Shown: positions 25,313-33,884 of the stretch, in pieces | Layout of the letters: each line of letters starts with the position of its first letter | Position numbering within the stretch: position 1 is the first letter of the stretch | Assembly (NCBI GenBank): GCA_947498985.1 | Contig: CANMMF010000004.1 | Span: 372,001-436,000 of the forward strand | From: an uncultured Paracoccaceae bacterium | GTDB taxonomy: Bacteria; Pseudomonadota; Alphaproteobacteria; Rhodobacterales; Rhodobacteraceae | DNA: 64,000 nucleotides | Direction of reading: 5' to 3' | Translations under genes and position numbers: made by a program | Notes under the pieces: model-generated | Databases searched by the model: none | What the model was told of the DNA's origin: nothing | Seen by the model: only the letters and a program-made list of their open reading frames with translations

Positions 25313-27757
25313 ATGATCTATGCGTTTGATGACTTTACGATAGACACCGATCGGTTCCAGCTCGCTGGTCCCGACGGGCTGATCGAGGCCGAGCCGCAGG
25401 CGCTGGAATTCCTGATCCACATGATCCGCAATCGCGGGCAACTCGTCACCAAGGACATGCTGCACAAAACCTTCTGGCCGGATCGGGTCGTGTCCGACGC
25501 GGCGCTCTCGACGCTGGTGAGGAATGCCAGGCGGCTCGTCGGGGACTCGGGCGAAGAACAGCGCATCATCGCGACGCGCCATGGCCGCGGGTTTGTCTTT
25601 CGTGCCGAGGTCGAGGAACGCAAAGGACCCGCGGTTGTGGGCGAGGCCATGCGGGACGCCGTGGCCCCGGCGCGACCCCGTGTCGAAGGGGCACCCGCGA
25701 TCGTCGTCCTGCCCTTCGAGATCGTGGGCGAAACCGCCGATTTGCACGGCCTGAGCGAGGGCGTGACCGAGGAGGTCATGGCGGCCCTTGCCCGGACCCG
25801 CTGGTTCCCGCTGGTCGCCCGGAACCGCGTGCGGACGTTCCTGGAGCTCCCGCCCGAGACGCGCCATCCCTTCGCGGAACTGGGCGCCGCCTATCTTGTG
25901 GAAGGCGGCGTCTTCCGCGACGGCGATGACATTCGCTTGCACCTGCAACTAATCGACACCGAGCCCGCCTTGCACATCCACGTCTCGCGTCACGATCTGT
26001 CATACACAGGCCTTTTTCGCCTTCTCGACGAGGTCTCCACCATCGTCACGGCGACGGTCCAGCCAGAACTTCTGGAAGCCGAGCGCGTAAAGGCCGAACA
26101 TGTCGCGCCCGAGGACCGGAACGCATGGCAGGAATTCGTCCTGGGTCAGCACCTGATCGCTGCCCCCGACAGCGGTGCCAATGCGGCAGCGCGATCCCAT
26201 TTCCGCCGCGCCCTGGAACTCGAGCCGGGGTCGGGACGGATCCATGCCGGCCTCGCGATGACGCATCTGTGGGATTACAAATACGACTGGTCGGAGAGCG
26301 CGGAGTTGTCGCTTGCCTCCGCCGCGCGCGACGCAGAGAGGGCCCTGACCCTTGCACCCGACGACAGCTGGGCCTGGTCCATTCTCGCGATCTGCAAGCT
26401 TTCCCTGCGCCGTTTCGATGCGGCTGTCGCGAGCGCGACAAAGGCCATCGACGTCGATCCGGCCTCGGCCATGGCCTATGGTTGCCAGTCCTGGGTCCTT
26501 GCCTATTCCGGCCACTACGACGAGGCGCTGACCGCCTTCGACCGGGCGATGCAGCTCAGCCCCAATGACCGGCGGCGCGGATTGTGGCTGACAGGCAAGG
26601 GCATTGCGCAATTCGGTCTGGGCGATTTCGACGGCGCGCTCGAGTCTGCCCGGGCCCTTATCTCGCTCAGTCCCGATCACCCGTCCGGGCACCGGATGAA
26701 ATGCGCCTCGCTGGCGATGCTCGGCAGACTGGTCGACGCCCGGCGCGCCGCCGCGGCACTCATGGGGCTTCTGCCGCATCACGACGTCGACGCGGCGGTG
26801 TCGCGACAGCCATTCAAGACCGACCTGGGCCGCGCCTACGCGGATGCGCTCAAGACGGCGGGCTTGCGCGGCGGGAAGCCCGACACAGGCTCAGCCGTCG
26901 CCGCACCGGAAATCTTCGAGCCCTATCCGGTCCACTACGCCACGGCGCCGGACGGGGTTCGCATCGCATGGTCGCGTATCGGCTCCGGGCCGCCCCTGAT
27001 CGCTTCGGTCAACTGGATCGGGCATCTGGGGCGCGGTCACGCCAATCCGCTCAATAACCGCCTCGTGCAGGCGCTGGCAGAGCGTTTTACGCTGATCCAG
27101 TTCGACCATCGCGGCATGGGCCTGTCGGAGCGCGAGATCGAAGGCACGACCCTGCGCAACTTCGCCAGCGACATCGGGACGGTCGCGAAGGCCGCCGATC
27201 TGGATCGCTTCGCGGTCTTCGCCATGGCGCATGGCTGCGCGGTGGCGCTCGACTACATGGAACACAACCCGGGCCGCGTCAGCCGGCTGGCACTCTATGG
27301 TGCCACGTCGACGGGCTGGCGCCACCCCGAATGGGGCGAGACGACGGAGCGGACCGAGGCCATCATGGCCATCGCGCGGCTGGGCTGGGACGCGGAGGAA
27401 CCGGTATTCCGCAAGCTCACCCTCGACGCCGTCCTGCCGGACAAGACCGGCATCGACACCGGCTGGCTCTACGACCACATGCGCGACACGATCCGCGCGG
27501 ATGTTTCGGTGCAGGTTATCGAGTCCATCGCGGATTTCGATTTTCGCAGCTTCCTGCCCCGGATCGACATTCCGGCCCTCGTTGTGCATGCCTCCGGCGA
27601 TCGCGCCGTGCCGCTGGACCACGGAAAGGCGGTGGCACAGGCCATCCCCGAGGCGCGGTTTGTGCAGGTGCCCTCAAACAACCATATCCTCACGCAGACC
27701 GAGCCGCATTGGCGCGAGACGCTCGATACGGTGATGAGCTTCCTCGACGGCGACTGA
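25313..27757 (+). CDS. winged-helix / TolB-like / TPR protein fused to an alpha/beta-hydrolase domain
   Basis: 814 residues. An OmpR/CadC-type winged helix spans about 1-100 (QALEFLIHMIRNRGQLVTKD, then TLVRNARRLVGD). A TolB-like segment covers about 120-240 (VVLPFEIVGETADLHGLSEG). TPR repeats run about 260-500, and an alpha/beta-hydrolase domain about 540-814 (GPPLIASVNWIGHLGRGHA, SGDRAVPLDHG, SNNHIL). The hydrolase elbow, which in relatives reads G-x-S-x-G, here reads FAMAHG, so residue 639 is Ala and the nucleophile is missing while the Asp and His remain. It probably acts as a ligand-sensing regulator. No transmembrane helix is seen. Confidence 0.85.
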   Translation: MIYAFDDFTIDTDRFQLAGPDGLIEAEPQALEFLIHMIRNRGQLVTKDMLHKTFWPDRVVSDAALSTLVRNARRLVGDSGEEQRIIATRHGRGFVFRAEVEERKGPAVVGEAMRDAVAPARPRVEGAPAIVVLPFEIVGETADLHGLSEGVTEEVMAALARTRWFPLVARNRVRTFLELPPETRHPFAELGAAYLVEGGVFRDGDDIRLHLQLIDTEPALHIHVSRHDLSYTGLFRLLDEVSTIVTATVQPELLEAERVKAEHVAPEDRNAWQEFVLGQHLIAAPDSGANAAARSHFRRALELEPGSGRIHAGLAMTHLWDYKYDWSESAELSLASAARDAERALTLAPDDSWAWSILAICKLSLRRFDAAVASATKAIDVDPASAMAYGCQSWVLAYSGHYDEALTAFDRAMQLSPNDRRRGLWLTGKGIAQFGLGDFDGALESARALISLSPDHPSGHRMKCASLAMLGRLVDARRAAAALMGLLPHHDVDAAVSRQPFKTDLGRAYADALKTAGLRGGKPDTGSAVAAPEIFEPYPVHYATAPDGVRIAWSRIGSGPPLIASVNWIGHLGRGHANPLNNRLVQALAERFTLIQFDHRGMGLSEREIEGTTLRNFASDIGTVAKAADLDRFAVFAMAHGCAVALDYMEHNPGRVSRLALYGATSTGWRHPEWGETTERTEAIMAIARLGWDAEEPVFRKLTLDAVLPDKTGIDTGWLYDHMRDTIRADVSVQVIESIADFDFRSFLPRIDIPALVVHASGDRAVPLDHGKAVAQAIPEARFVQVPSNNHILTQTEPHWRETLDTVMSFLDGD

Positions 27758-27758
27758 G

Positions 27759-27791
27759 CCGGAGCGCCCGTTGCCTGACGGTGGGCTCCGG
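27759..27791 (+). terminator. Hairpin after the winged-helix/TPR/hydrolase gene
   Basis: CCGGAGCGCCC pairs with GGGCTCCGG with one bulged base, beginning directly after the TGA at 27757. There is no long T-run after it. It is placed correctly for transcript ending. Confidence 0.45.
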
Positions 27792-27849
27792 AATTCCTAG
27801 CGCTAGCGCACTGGCACGACGGTCGAATATCGCGTCAATCCACGGCCTG

Positions 27850-27914
27850 AACGCCCCCGATCTTGGTCAGAGTTTTCCGCATCGACTCCCTGGCTGAGAG
27901 AGGAGCGGAGGCGC
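27850..27914 (+). repeat. Remnant of the 5' leader of an IS3-family element
   Basis: 65 bp that align without gaps to 16961-17025, the leader just before orfA in the intact IS3 element: 58 of 65 positions are identical. The similarity ends exactly where orfA would start. Neither the IS end nor the transposase follows, so this is the scar of a related, older element. Confidence 0.7.
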
Positions 27915-27997
27915 GCCCACTACGCGGACCGTCAGCTTGTCGACCTTACGTGAGGACGCCATGCGATGGGTTCCGGCAATGCGCCGCCTGAATGCGC

Positions 27998-28275
27998 TCA
28001 GCCTCGGTTCGGACGAGAACCCCCGATCGCTTTGCACCCATCACTCGGCCGGCCGGACTTCTTTCCGGTCATCGCCGTTCCCGCTTCCCGCTCCATGCGC
28101 GCGGCCCATGCGTCCGCAAGATCGATCAGGACGGTCTTGAATTGCGGCTTTGCCACCATCGCGAAGAGCCATCTGGAGAAAGCATTGCCCTTGAGCGTCG
28201 CCACGATATCGATGTCAAACTCCGAGCCGACCAAGTGCTTTTCGACACGCCAGCGACCGGTCAGTTCCGCGAAAG
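27998..28275 (-). pseudogene. C-terminal part of an SRPBCC protein, joined to truncated arsH
   Basis: The frame reads PFAELTGRWRVEKHLVGSEF, then DIVATLKGNAFSRWLFAMVA and AWAARMEREAG, the second half of an SRPBCC-type protein. The N-terminal half is absent; upstream of about 28275 the DNA switches to arsH in another frame. An ATG at 28291 would give a 97-residue product, but it begins inside the arsH part. The fragment is the downstream half of a deletion junction. Confidence 0.7.
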
Positions 28276-28566
28276 GGTACCCTCGCTCCACGTCACCAGA
28301 TTCCGTAGTTCCTCGACCTTCGGGTGGTCGGCTTCAGCGTCATCGGGCAAGGGTAGGCCTGAGGGATTGAAGGTACGTGTTTCGGAGCCAAGGCGGTGCA
28401 ACACGCGCGCCGCCTCTTCCGTCATCAACCGGCTGAAAGAGCGTTTTCTCAAGGAGCCGTAGAGCAGAAGGATCCTCGGCGGGTGGGATGCGTGCCCGAC
28501 AGAAAACAGGTGATCCGTATCCGGTACGTGAAAGTGCTCTTCGGACAAATGCGGCGTGTCAGTCAA
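28261..28566 (-). pseudogene. arsH: arsH, truncated (N-terminal half only)
   Basis: 101 residues. The start MTDTPHLSEEHFHVPD, then HPPRILLLYGSLRKRSFSRL and PSGLPLPDDAEADHPKVEEL, match the N-terminal half of ArsH, an NADPH-FMN-dependent oxidoreductase that oxidises trivalent organoarsenicals and is about 230 residues long. After LVTWSEG the frame runs into TLSRN and stops, because the DNA has been joined to an SRPBCC fragment. The flavodoxin-fold core is incomplete, so activity is not expected. It overlaps arsC by 8 bp, so the original operon order is kept. Confidence 0.8.
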
Positions 28567-28981
28567 CGCGCACTCCCCTTTCGTTCAGGATCATCTGGCC
28601 GTCTTCCTTGAAGAGCGGCCCGGGTGGCAAGGTCTCGAGTAGGCCGAGAACACTTTCTGAGGGTCGGCAGGGCCGCACGCCTTTCGGACTGCAAACGATG
28701 GGCCGATTGACCAGCACGGGATGTTCGATCATCGCTTCCGGTAGGGCCTCATCGGGTATCGCTGGATCCAGCAGTCCAGGCGCCTCTGCCGGTGGTTTCG
28801 TAGTCCGTCGCGCGCTGCGCGGTGTCAGGCTGGCGGCAGCAAACAGCCCATGGAGCTGCGGTCGCGTCCAGCCGGTGTTCAGATATTCGATGATGACAGG
28901 GTCCGTGCCGGACGCCCGAATGATTGCGAGAACGTTGCGCGATGTCCCGCAATCGGGGTTGTCGTGAGTGGCTATGGTCAT
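28559..28981 (-). CDS. arsC: arsenate reductase, glutaredoxin-dependent ArsC
   Basis: 140 residues. The catalytic cysteine is C11 in HDNPDCGTSRN, and the NRPIVCSPKGVRPCRPSESV segment supplies the active-site arginines of this class. It reduces arsenate to arsenite using glutaredoxin and glutathione. The central helix region (RSARRTTKPPAEAPGLLDP) is a little divergent from the usual RxKGTPAxxLGL form. It sits between a PatB-like gene (4-bp overlap) and the truncated arsH. Confidence 0.9.
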   Translation of the reverse strand: MTIATHDNPDCGTSRNVLAIIRASGTDPVIIEYLNTGWTRPQLHGLFAAASLTPRSARRTTKPPAEAPGLLDPAIPDEALPEAMIEHPVLVNRPIVCSPKGVRPCRPSESVLGLLETLPPGPLFKEDGQMILNERGVRVD

Positions 28982-30156
28982 GCGCGCCCCCTTGTTGCGG
29001 CGTCGAGCCGGTCCAGTGCGCCTGCCAGTTGCGCGCGCGGACAGGCGATGTTCAAACGGCCAAAGCCTGCGCCCTGCGGACCGAAGGCGATACCGCGCGT
29101 GATTGCCCAGCCAGCTTCATGCCTGAGGAACACGGTCAGATCGTCGGGTACAAGGCCAAGACCGCGGAAGTCGATCCAAAGTAGGAATGTCCCCTCCGGC
29201 TCGATCAGGGTAATTTCGGGAATGTTGGCAAGGCGGCTGGGGACAAGGTCGAGGTTTTCTTGAAGATACACGAGCACCGCATCCAGCCAGGGCGCTCCGT
29301 GCGAATAGGCGGCCAGCATCGCGACGGAGGCGAATGCGTTGTTCTTGTTAACCGTCAGGCGACTGTTCTCGTCCTGGAACGCTTTTCTGCGAGTCTCGTC
29401 GGGCACGATCGTAAAGGCTGAGCAGCAGGCCGCAATGTTGAAGCTTTTCGCCGGCGACAGGCAGGTGATGGAGTTGAGGGCGTCTTCGGACGAGACAGCA
29501 GCAAAAGGCGTGTAGGGGTGACCGGGAAAGGTGATGTCGCCATGGATCTCGTCCGGCACCACGAGAACCTCGTGGCGACGGCAGATCGCCCCGAGGCGTG
29601 CCAGCTCCTCGCGCCTCCAGACCCGGCCCACCGGGTTGTGCGGATTGCACAGGAAGATCACGCGGGTATCCGGGTCGCGTGCGAGGCGGTCCAGACCGTC
29701 GAAGTCCATCTCGTATCGTCCCTCCCGCAGGATCAGCGGGTTTTCGACCATGCGTCGTCCATTTTCCGCGATGATGTCGGCGAAATCGAAAAATACGGGC
29801 GGCTGAACGATGATGCCGTCGCCCGGCTTTGTGAAGCGGTTCGCCGCCATCGCAAGTGCGTTCAAAACGTTGGGCGCACGCAGGATATGTGCCGGGTCGA
29901 CGGACCATCCATGCCTGATGTCCAGCCAGCCGGTCAGCGCCGGGATCAACCCGTCGGGGACGGTCTCGTAGCCAAAGACGCCATGCGTAGCCCGCTCGGC
30001 GATGGCATCCGCGATACAAGGCGCCACGCGGAAGTCCATGTCGGCCACGCCCGCGGGAAACAGGTCCATCCCGTCCGCCCCCAGCACAAGCCGGTGATGC
30101 TTGAGCGCCGGAACCGCCCGGCGGTCGATCGTTTCGTCGAAATCGAACTCAGCCAT
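28978..30156 (-). CDS. PatB/MalY-type PLP-dependent C-S lyase (class I/II aminotransferase fold)
   Basis: 392 residues. FDETIDRRAVPALKHHRLVL is a typical MalY/PatB N-terminus. The PLP pocket is seen in LCNPHNPVGRVW and DEIHGDITFPG, and the Schiff-base Lys in CLSPAKSFNIAA. Members cleave cystathionine or cysteine conjugates, and MalY also binds MalT. Its place between aqpS and arsC, with 8-bp and 4-bp overlaps, is unusual and suggests a thiol-related role in the arsenic operon, for example supplying or cleaving cysteine compounds. That link is inference. Confidence 0.88.
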   Translation of the reverse strand: MAEFDFDETIDRRAVPALKHHRLVLGADGMDLFPAGVADMDFRVAPCIADAIAERATHGVFGYETVPDGLIPALTGWLDIRHGWSVDPAHILRAPNVLNALAMAANRFTKPGDGIIVQPPVFFDFADIIAENGRRMVENPLILREGRYEMDFDGLDRLARDPDTRVIFLCNPHNPVGRVWRREELARLGAICRRHEVLVVPDEIHGDITFPGHPYTPFAAVSSEDALNSITCLSPAKSFNIAACCSAFTIVPDETRRKAFQDENSRLTVNKNNAFASVAMLAAYSHGAPWLDAVLVYLQENLDLVPSRLANIPEITLIEPEGTFLLWIDFRGLGLVPDDLTVFLRHEAGWAITRGIAFGPQGAGFGRLNIACPRAQLAGALDRLDAATRGRA

Positions 30157-30793
30157 CTTTCGCCTGCTCCAGCATCCAGCGGAAGAACCAGGTGGCGAGG
30201 ATTGCGGCGATCAGCTGCACCGCGATGAAGGCCGCAACATCCGTCGGCGCTATCCCGGCGAAGGTGTTGGAAAATCCACGCGCGATCGTGACCGCCGGAT
30301 TGGCGAAAGAGGTGGACGACGTGAACCAGTAGGCCGCGGTGATATAGAGGCCAACCGCCATCGGCACCGTCTGTGGTCGCGCCTTGAGACAGGCGAGGAT
30401 GGTACCAATGAGCCCGAAGGTCGCCACGAACTCTCCGGCCCATTGCCCCTGCCCGGTGCGGCTGGTCGTCGAAGGGTCGACCAGCGGGTGTTCAAACATG
30501 ACATGCGCGGCAAGGACCCCGACGATACCGCCGAAGATCTGCGCGCCGACGTAAAGGCCCGCGTCGCGCGGGACAATTTCGCGCCGCAGCGCGAAGCACA
30601 GCGTCACCGCCGGATTGAAATGCGCGCCCGAGATCGGCCCGAAGATCGTGATCAATACCACGAGGATGGCACCCGTCGGGATCGTGTTGCCCAGAAGCGC
30701 GACGGCCACGTTCCCGCCGGCCAGCCGCTCGGCCATGATGCCCGAGCCGACAACGGTGGCGAGCAGCGAAAACGCGCCAAGCCATTCGGCCAT
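30149..30793 (-). CDS. aqpS: AqpS-like aquaglyceroporin of the ars operon
   Basis: 214 residues, MIP family, six helices and two NPA boxes (GAHFNPAVTL with N60, and SFANPAVTIARG). The N-terminus MAEWLGAFSLLATVVGSGIM and AERLAGGNVAVALLGNTI match AqpS of ars operons, which lets arsenite made by ArsC flow out of the cell. No ArsB or ACR3 pump gene is visible nearby. Codons upstream of the ATG (DITLDRRL) also resemble AqpS N-termini, hinting that the true start could be a rarer codon inside the preceding gene. It overlaps that gene by 1 bp (TGATG). Confidence 0.85.
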   Translation of the reverse strand: MAEWLGAFSLLATVVGSGIMAERLAGGNVAVALLGNTIPTGAILVVLITIFGPISGAHFNPAVTLCFALRREIVPRDAGLYVGAQIFGGIVGVLAAHVMFEHPLVDPSTTSRTGQGQWAGEFVATFGLIGTILACLKARPQTVPMAVGLYITAAYWFTSSTSFANPAVTIARGFSNTFAGIAPTDVAAFIAVQLIAAILATWFFRWMLEQAKDG

Positions 30794-31788
30794 CAGACGA
30801 CGATCGAGGGTGATGTCCTGTCCTCCAAGAGCCCGGCCAAGCGGGCAGCTTCGATATTGCCCCCGGTGATGAATGTAGCGACGATGCGGCCCCTGATGGA
30901 AATCTGTCCGTTCAGGATTGCTGCGAGGCCAACGACGGCACCCGGTTCCGTGACGATGCGGAAGTGGTCGTAGGCAAAGCGCATCGCCGACCGGACGTCG
31001 GAGTCCGTGGCCGTGGCACCCCCCGCCAGCAGGTCGCGGTTGATCGTAAAGGTCAGTTCGCCCGGGATCGGGGTCATGATCGCGTCGCAGATGGTGCGCC
31101 GCCCCTTCGGATTGGCGATGCGTTCCCCCGCTGCAAGCGATCGGCGCGTGTCGTCGAACAGCGCTGGCTCCGCGGCGAGGACCTGCGCTTCGGGCGCCGC
31201 CTCGGCCATCAGGACGGCCGTCGCCGCCGTCAGCCCGCCGCCCCCGCAAGGGACGAGAACCGTATCGAGCGGCCCGCCGGCGTCCTCCAGCATCGCCAGT
31301 GCCGCCGTGCCCGCGCCGGCCAAGACTTGGCTGTGTGCGCTCGGCGGTACCTCCACCCGGCCGGTCTCGTCCATGATCCGCGCGACCACATCCGCGCTGT
31401 TCTGTGTGTCGCGGTCGTAGGGAACGATCTCTGCCCCCATGTCCCGAACGGTCTGCATCTTCGCCGCGGGCGCATCCGAGGGCATGACGATCACCGCGGA
31501 GGATCCAAGACTCTGCGCCGCCCGTGCCAGCCCCAAGGCATGGTTGCCCGATGAATAGGTCACGGCACCGCGCGCCCGCTCTTCCGCCGTCAGGCCGAGC
31601 ATACGGTTGTAGGCCCCACGGATCTTGAAGGCGCCGGTCCTTTGCTGGTTCTCGGCCTTCAGCAGCAAACGACCGCCGAGCATGGCGTTCACATCCGGGT
31701 TCTCGTGCAGCGGCGTGCGGATGACGACGCCATGCAGCGCGGACGCGGCAGCGCGCATATCGTCGAGGGAAACCGCGTAGCCTGTCAT
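30793..31788 (-). CDS. threonine/serine dehydratase-like PLP enzyme (no ACT domain)
   Basis: 331 residues. The Schiff-base Lys is K55 in QRTGAFKIRGAYN, the phosphate-binding loop is VLVPCGGGGLTAA, and YSSGNHALGLARAAQSLG is the typical substrate loop. The length fits catabolic (TdcB-type) threonine dehydratase or a serine racemase-like enzyme; the regulatory ACT domain is absent. Threonine-like, hydroxyaspartate or other hydroxy amino acids are possible substrates. The stop overlaps the aqpS start (TGATG). It follows a truncated aspartoacylase-like gene with a 1-bp gap. Confidence 0.85.
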   Translation of the reverse strand: MTGYAVSLDDMRAAASALHGVVIRTPLHENPDVNAMLGGRLLLKAENQQRTGAFKIRGAYNRMLGLTAEERARGAVTYSSGNHALGLARAAQSLGSSAVIVMPSDAPAAKMQTVRDMGAEIVPYDRDTQNSADVVARIMDETGRVEVPPSAHSQVLAGAGTAALAMLEDAGGPLDTVLVPCGGGGLTAATAVLMAEAAPEAQVLAAEPALFDDTRRSLAAGERIANPKGRRTICDAIMTPIPGELTFTINRDLLAGGATATDSDVRSAMRFAYDHFRIVTEPGAVVGLAAILNGQISIRGRIVATFITGGNIEAARLAGLLEDRTSPSIVV

Positions 31789-31789
31789 G

Positions 31790-32190
31790 TCAGCGCGCGT
31801 CCGCCGCGATCTGATAAAGGGCATCGCCACGCCGGACCTGTGCCATCGCCCGCATCGCCAGGACGAGACCGGCGTAGGGCGAGACGACCGCGTCCGGCGC
31901 CTGTCCCGGTGTGTCGGAATGGTGGATCAGTCCGACAGTTTCGCTCGCGGCGACCGCCTCGCCGATTGTCTTCAGGGGCTCGAACACTCCGGACCCATCG
32001 GCATAGATTGACCCTTGCACGGTGAGTGCCCGTGTGCCCCGTGCCGCAGCTGCCGGATGGTCGGGCAACATGCCCACGGCATGCAGAATACGACGCAGCC
32101 CGCGTTCCGTTTGCCGCAGCACCTCCGGCGTCACGCATGCTGCGCCACCAAGCTCGGCCATCACGCTGATCACGCCCTTGCGGTTGTGCT
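31790..32190 (-). pseudogene. C-terminal fragment of a succinylglutamate desuccinylase/aspartoacylase family protein
   Basis: About 130 codons remain: HNRKGVISVMAELGG, then VTPEVLRQTERGLRRILHAV, and PYAGLVLAMRAMAQVRRGDA. This is the C-terminal third of an AstE/AspA-type zinc amidohydrolase (normally about 330 residues). The zinc-binding half is missing; upstream of about 32190 the DNA belongs to a different fragment on the other strand. A GTG at 32173 could still allow translation of a 127-residue piece. Confidence 0.7.
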
Positions 32191-32316
32191 GCGATTCTGG
32201 AGGCCGTTGACAGCCTCGTCGGATTTCTCGTGTCGGAATGCTGCGGCGGAAAGGTCCAGAACTGCAAGGACATACTCACCCTGCTGGATGCAGAGCGCGG
32301 ATGCGGCCCGAACTGA
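32191..32316 (+). pseudogene. C-terminal fragment of a cysteine-containing (ArsR-like) regulator
   Basis: A 41-codon open tail reading AILEAVDSLVGFLVSECCGG, then KVQNCKDILTLLDAERGCGP and a TGA at 32314. The vicinal CC followed by another Cys resembles the arsenite-binding tail of alphaproteobacterial ArsR proteins, and the fragment lies beside an arsenic operon. A MerR-type tail is the alternative. The DNA-binding half is absent. Confidence 0.35.
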
Positions 32317-32373
32317 AACCGGACACGCCAGCCCGCGGACCACGCGACCATGACAGCGTTGTATACCCGGACG

Positions 32374-33062
32374 TCACTCCCACCCCATCTGCTGATACGC
32401 CGTCTGGGCGTTGCGGCCAGCCAGTGCCTCGAATTGCTCGAGCTAGGCGAACGCGGATTGGTCAACCGCGGGCGCATCCTTCATGTCTCCACCCTCGTCA
32501 AGCAGGGTTCTCAACCTTGCGCGGAGATTCATGAGGTAGTCATAGGTGTCCGCGCGTGCCCGTTGCATGAGCGTCGCGTGACCGTGGCCCGGAACGACAT
32601 GTGTCGCACCGGTCGCCTCGATGACCTCGAAGGCAGCAGGCCATTCGGCAATCGAACTCTGATCCCCGACGCCGAGGATGCGCTCGCCGTAAACGATGTC
32701 TCCGGTGAACACGACATCCCGGTCCGGGGCCCAGACGAAGCTGTCACCGGGCGTGTGGGCCGCGCCCGGACGCACGATCTCGAATGTCAGCCCGCCGACT
32801 ACTAGCGTATGGTCGGCCTCGAACGTCACGTCCGCGTAGGATGGCTCTGTGCCATCGGGCGCGGCGCCGAGGAGCTGTGCCAGGGCCGTCATCTGCATCG
32901 ATCCGCGCGCGCGCTGGTCCGCGACAGCATCCTCGGACGCGATCACGGTCGCCCCCAGCACCTGCCAGTAGCCGTTGCCGAGCCACCGGTGATCCTGCCC
33001 GCCGGTGTCGATGACAAAAATGACCGGCTGGTCCGTCACGGTGCGGATGGCTGCATTCACGC
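32374..33062 (-). pseudogene. MBL-fold metallo-hydrolase, doubly truncated and mutated
   Basis: The frame reads NAAIRTVTDQPVIFVIDT, then HRWLGNGYWQVLGATVIASE and VPGHGHATLMQRA, a quinoprotein-relay/SoxH-like MBL hydrolase. Three defects are visible. The N-terminus ends at the inverted repeat of an eroded IS5-like element. The zinc motif usually HxHxDH reads GGQDH. An in-frame TAG at 32443-32445 cuts off a still-recognisable tail (LEQFEALAGRNAQTAYQQMG, ending at the TGA at 32374). It is not expected to be functional. Confidence 0.8.
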
Positions 33063-33839
33063 GGCCCTGTCGCAGAAATCGGCGGAGGGAATCACTGCGT
33101 GAATCCAGCATGATAGCTGGGGTGCATGAGCAGTTGGGCCCTCACGAAGTACAAGACCACGAACCGGTCGGCTTGCAATGAGGCACTCAGGCGGCTCGGT
33201 TCGCTGACAGTGTGGTGTGATCCCGATATGGTCTGGAAGCCGCCCGCTGCGGCAGACGACCGGCTTCGTGCAGAGCCTGCTGCACTTGGTCGGGCGGTCC
33301 ATTGCCCGGCAGGCGATTTGCGAAACAATTCTGCCGAGAGGGGAGATCACCGGCAGCAGTATCGGCGATGCCCCATGTCGCCAGAACTGCCGGACCGGAT
33401 CGCACTAGATCAGGATGCCGGATCGGTTACCGCTGACGGCGCCTGCGACACCCGGAAATGTCACGCGGCAATCGCTGCTCGAAACGCCGCCGCCATCATC
33501 CCGCCCCGCAGGACCGCCAAGCCGTAGAAGCCGGCGCGCCCGGGCGCTGTCGCCCGAAACGCAGCCTTGCGGGCCTCAAAGGACCCGGGCCGCGCCATCT
33601 GGCAACGATGGGGCGGATATCACCGCCGGAGCCGCGTCGAGGCAAAGATGACCTGCCTCAGACTGCCCGGCCAATCCCTCATGGCGCGCGACGTCGAGCG
33701 CCAGACCGCCGAACTGCAGGCCCGCATCGCTGTGCCCAACGGCGACACCGCCCTCGGTATACCCGTCACAGCGGCTGTAGGATAAGTCCATCCGGGCAAA
33801 GGCGAACCCCGCTCAGAACTCGATTTGTGCAACAGCGCC
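33063..33839 (+). mobile_element. Eroded IS5-family element
   Basis: 777 bp bounded by degenerate inverted repeats: 33063-33081 and, on the other strand, 33839-33821, identical at 16 of 19 positions. Between them pieces of an IS5-type transposase can be read on the + strand in different frames: YKTTNRSACNEALRRLGSLT, then LRQTTGFVQSLLHLVG, then SVTADGACDTRKCHAAIAAR and IIPPRRTAKP, and finally LMARDVERQTAELQARIAVP and GDTALGIPVTAAVG. At least three frame changes and an internal deletion are present, so no active transposase is made. Confidence 0.82.
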
Positions 33840-33884
33840 CATCAGAGGTGATGACTTCTTTGGAGAAACGGATCTTACGAACAA

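Noticed and set aside
33063-33839. Separate small genes in this interval
   Set aside because: The frames are pieces of one eroded IS5-type transposase.
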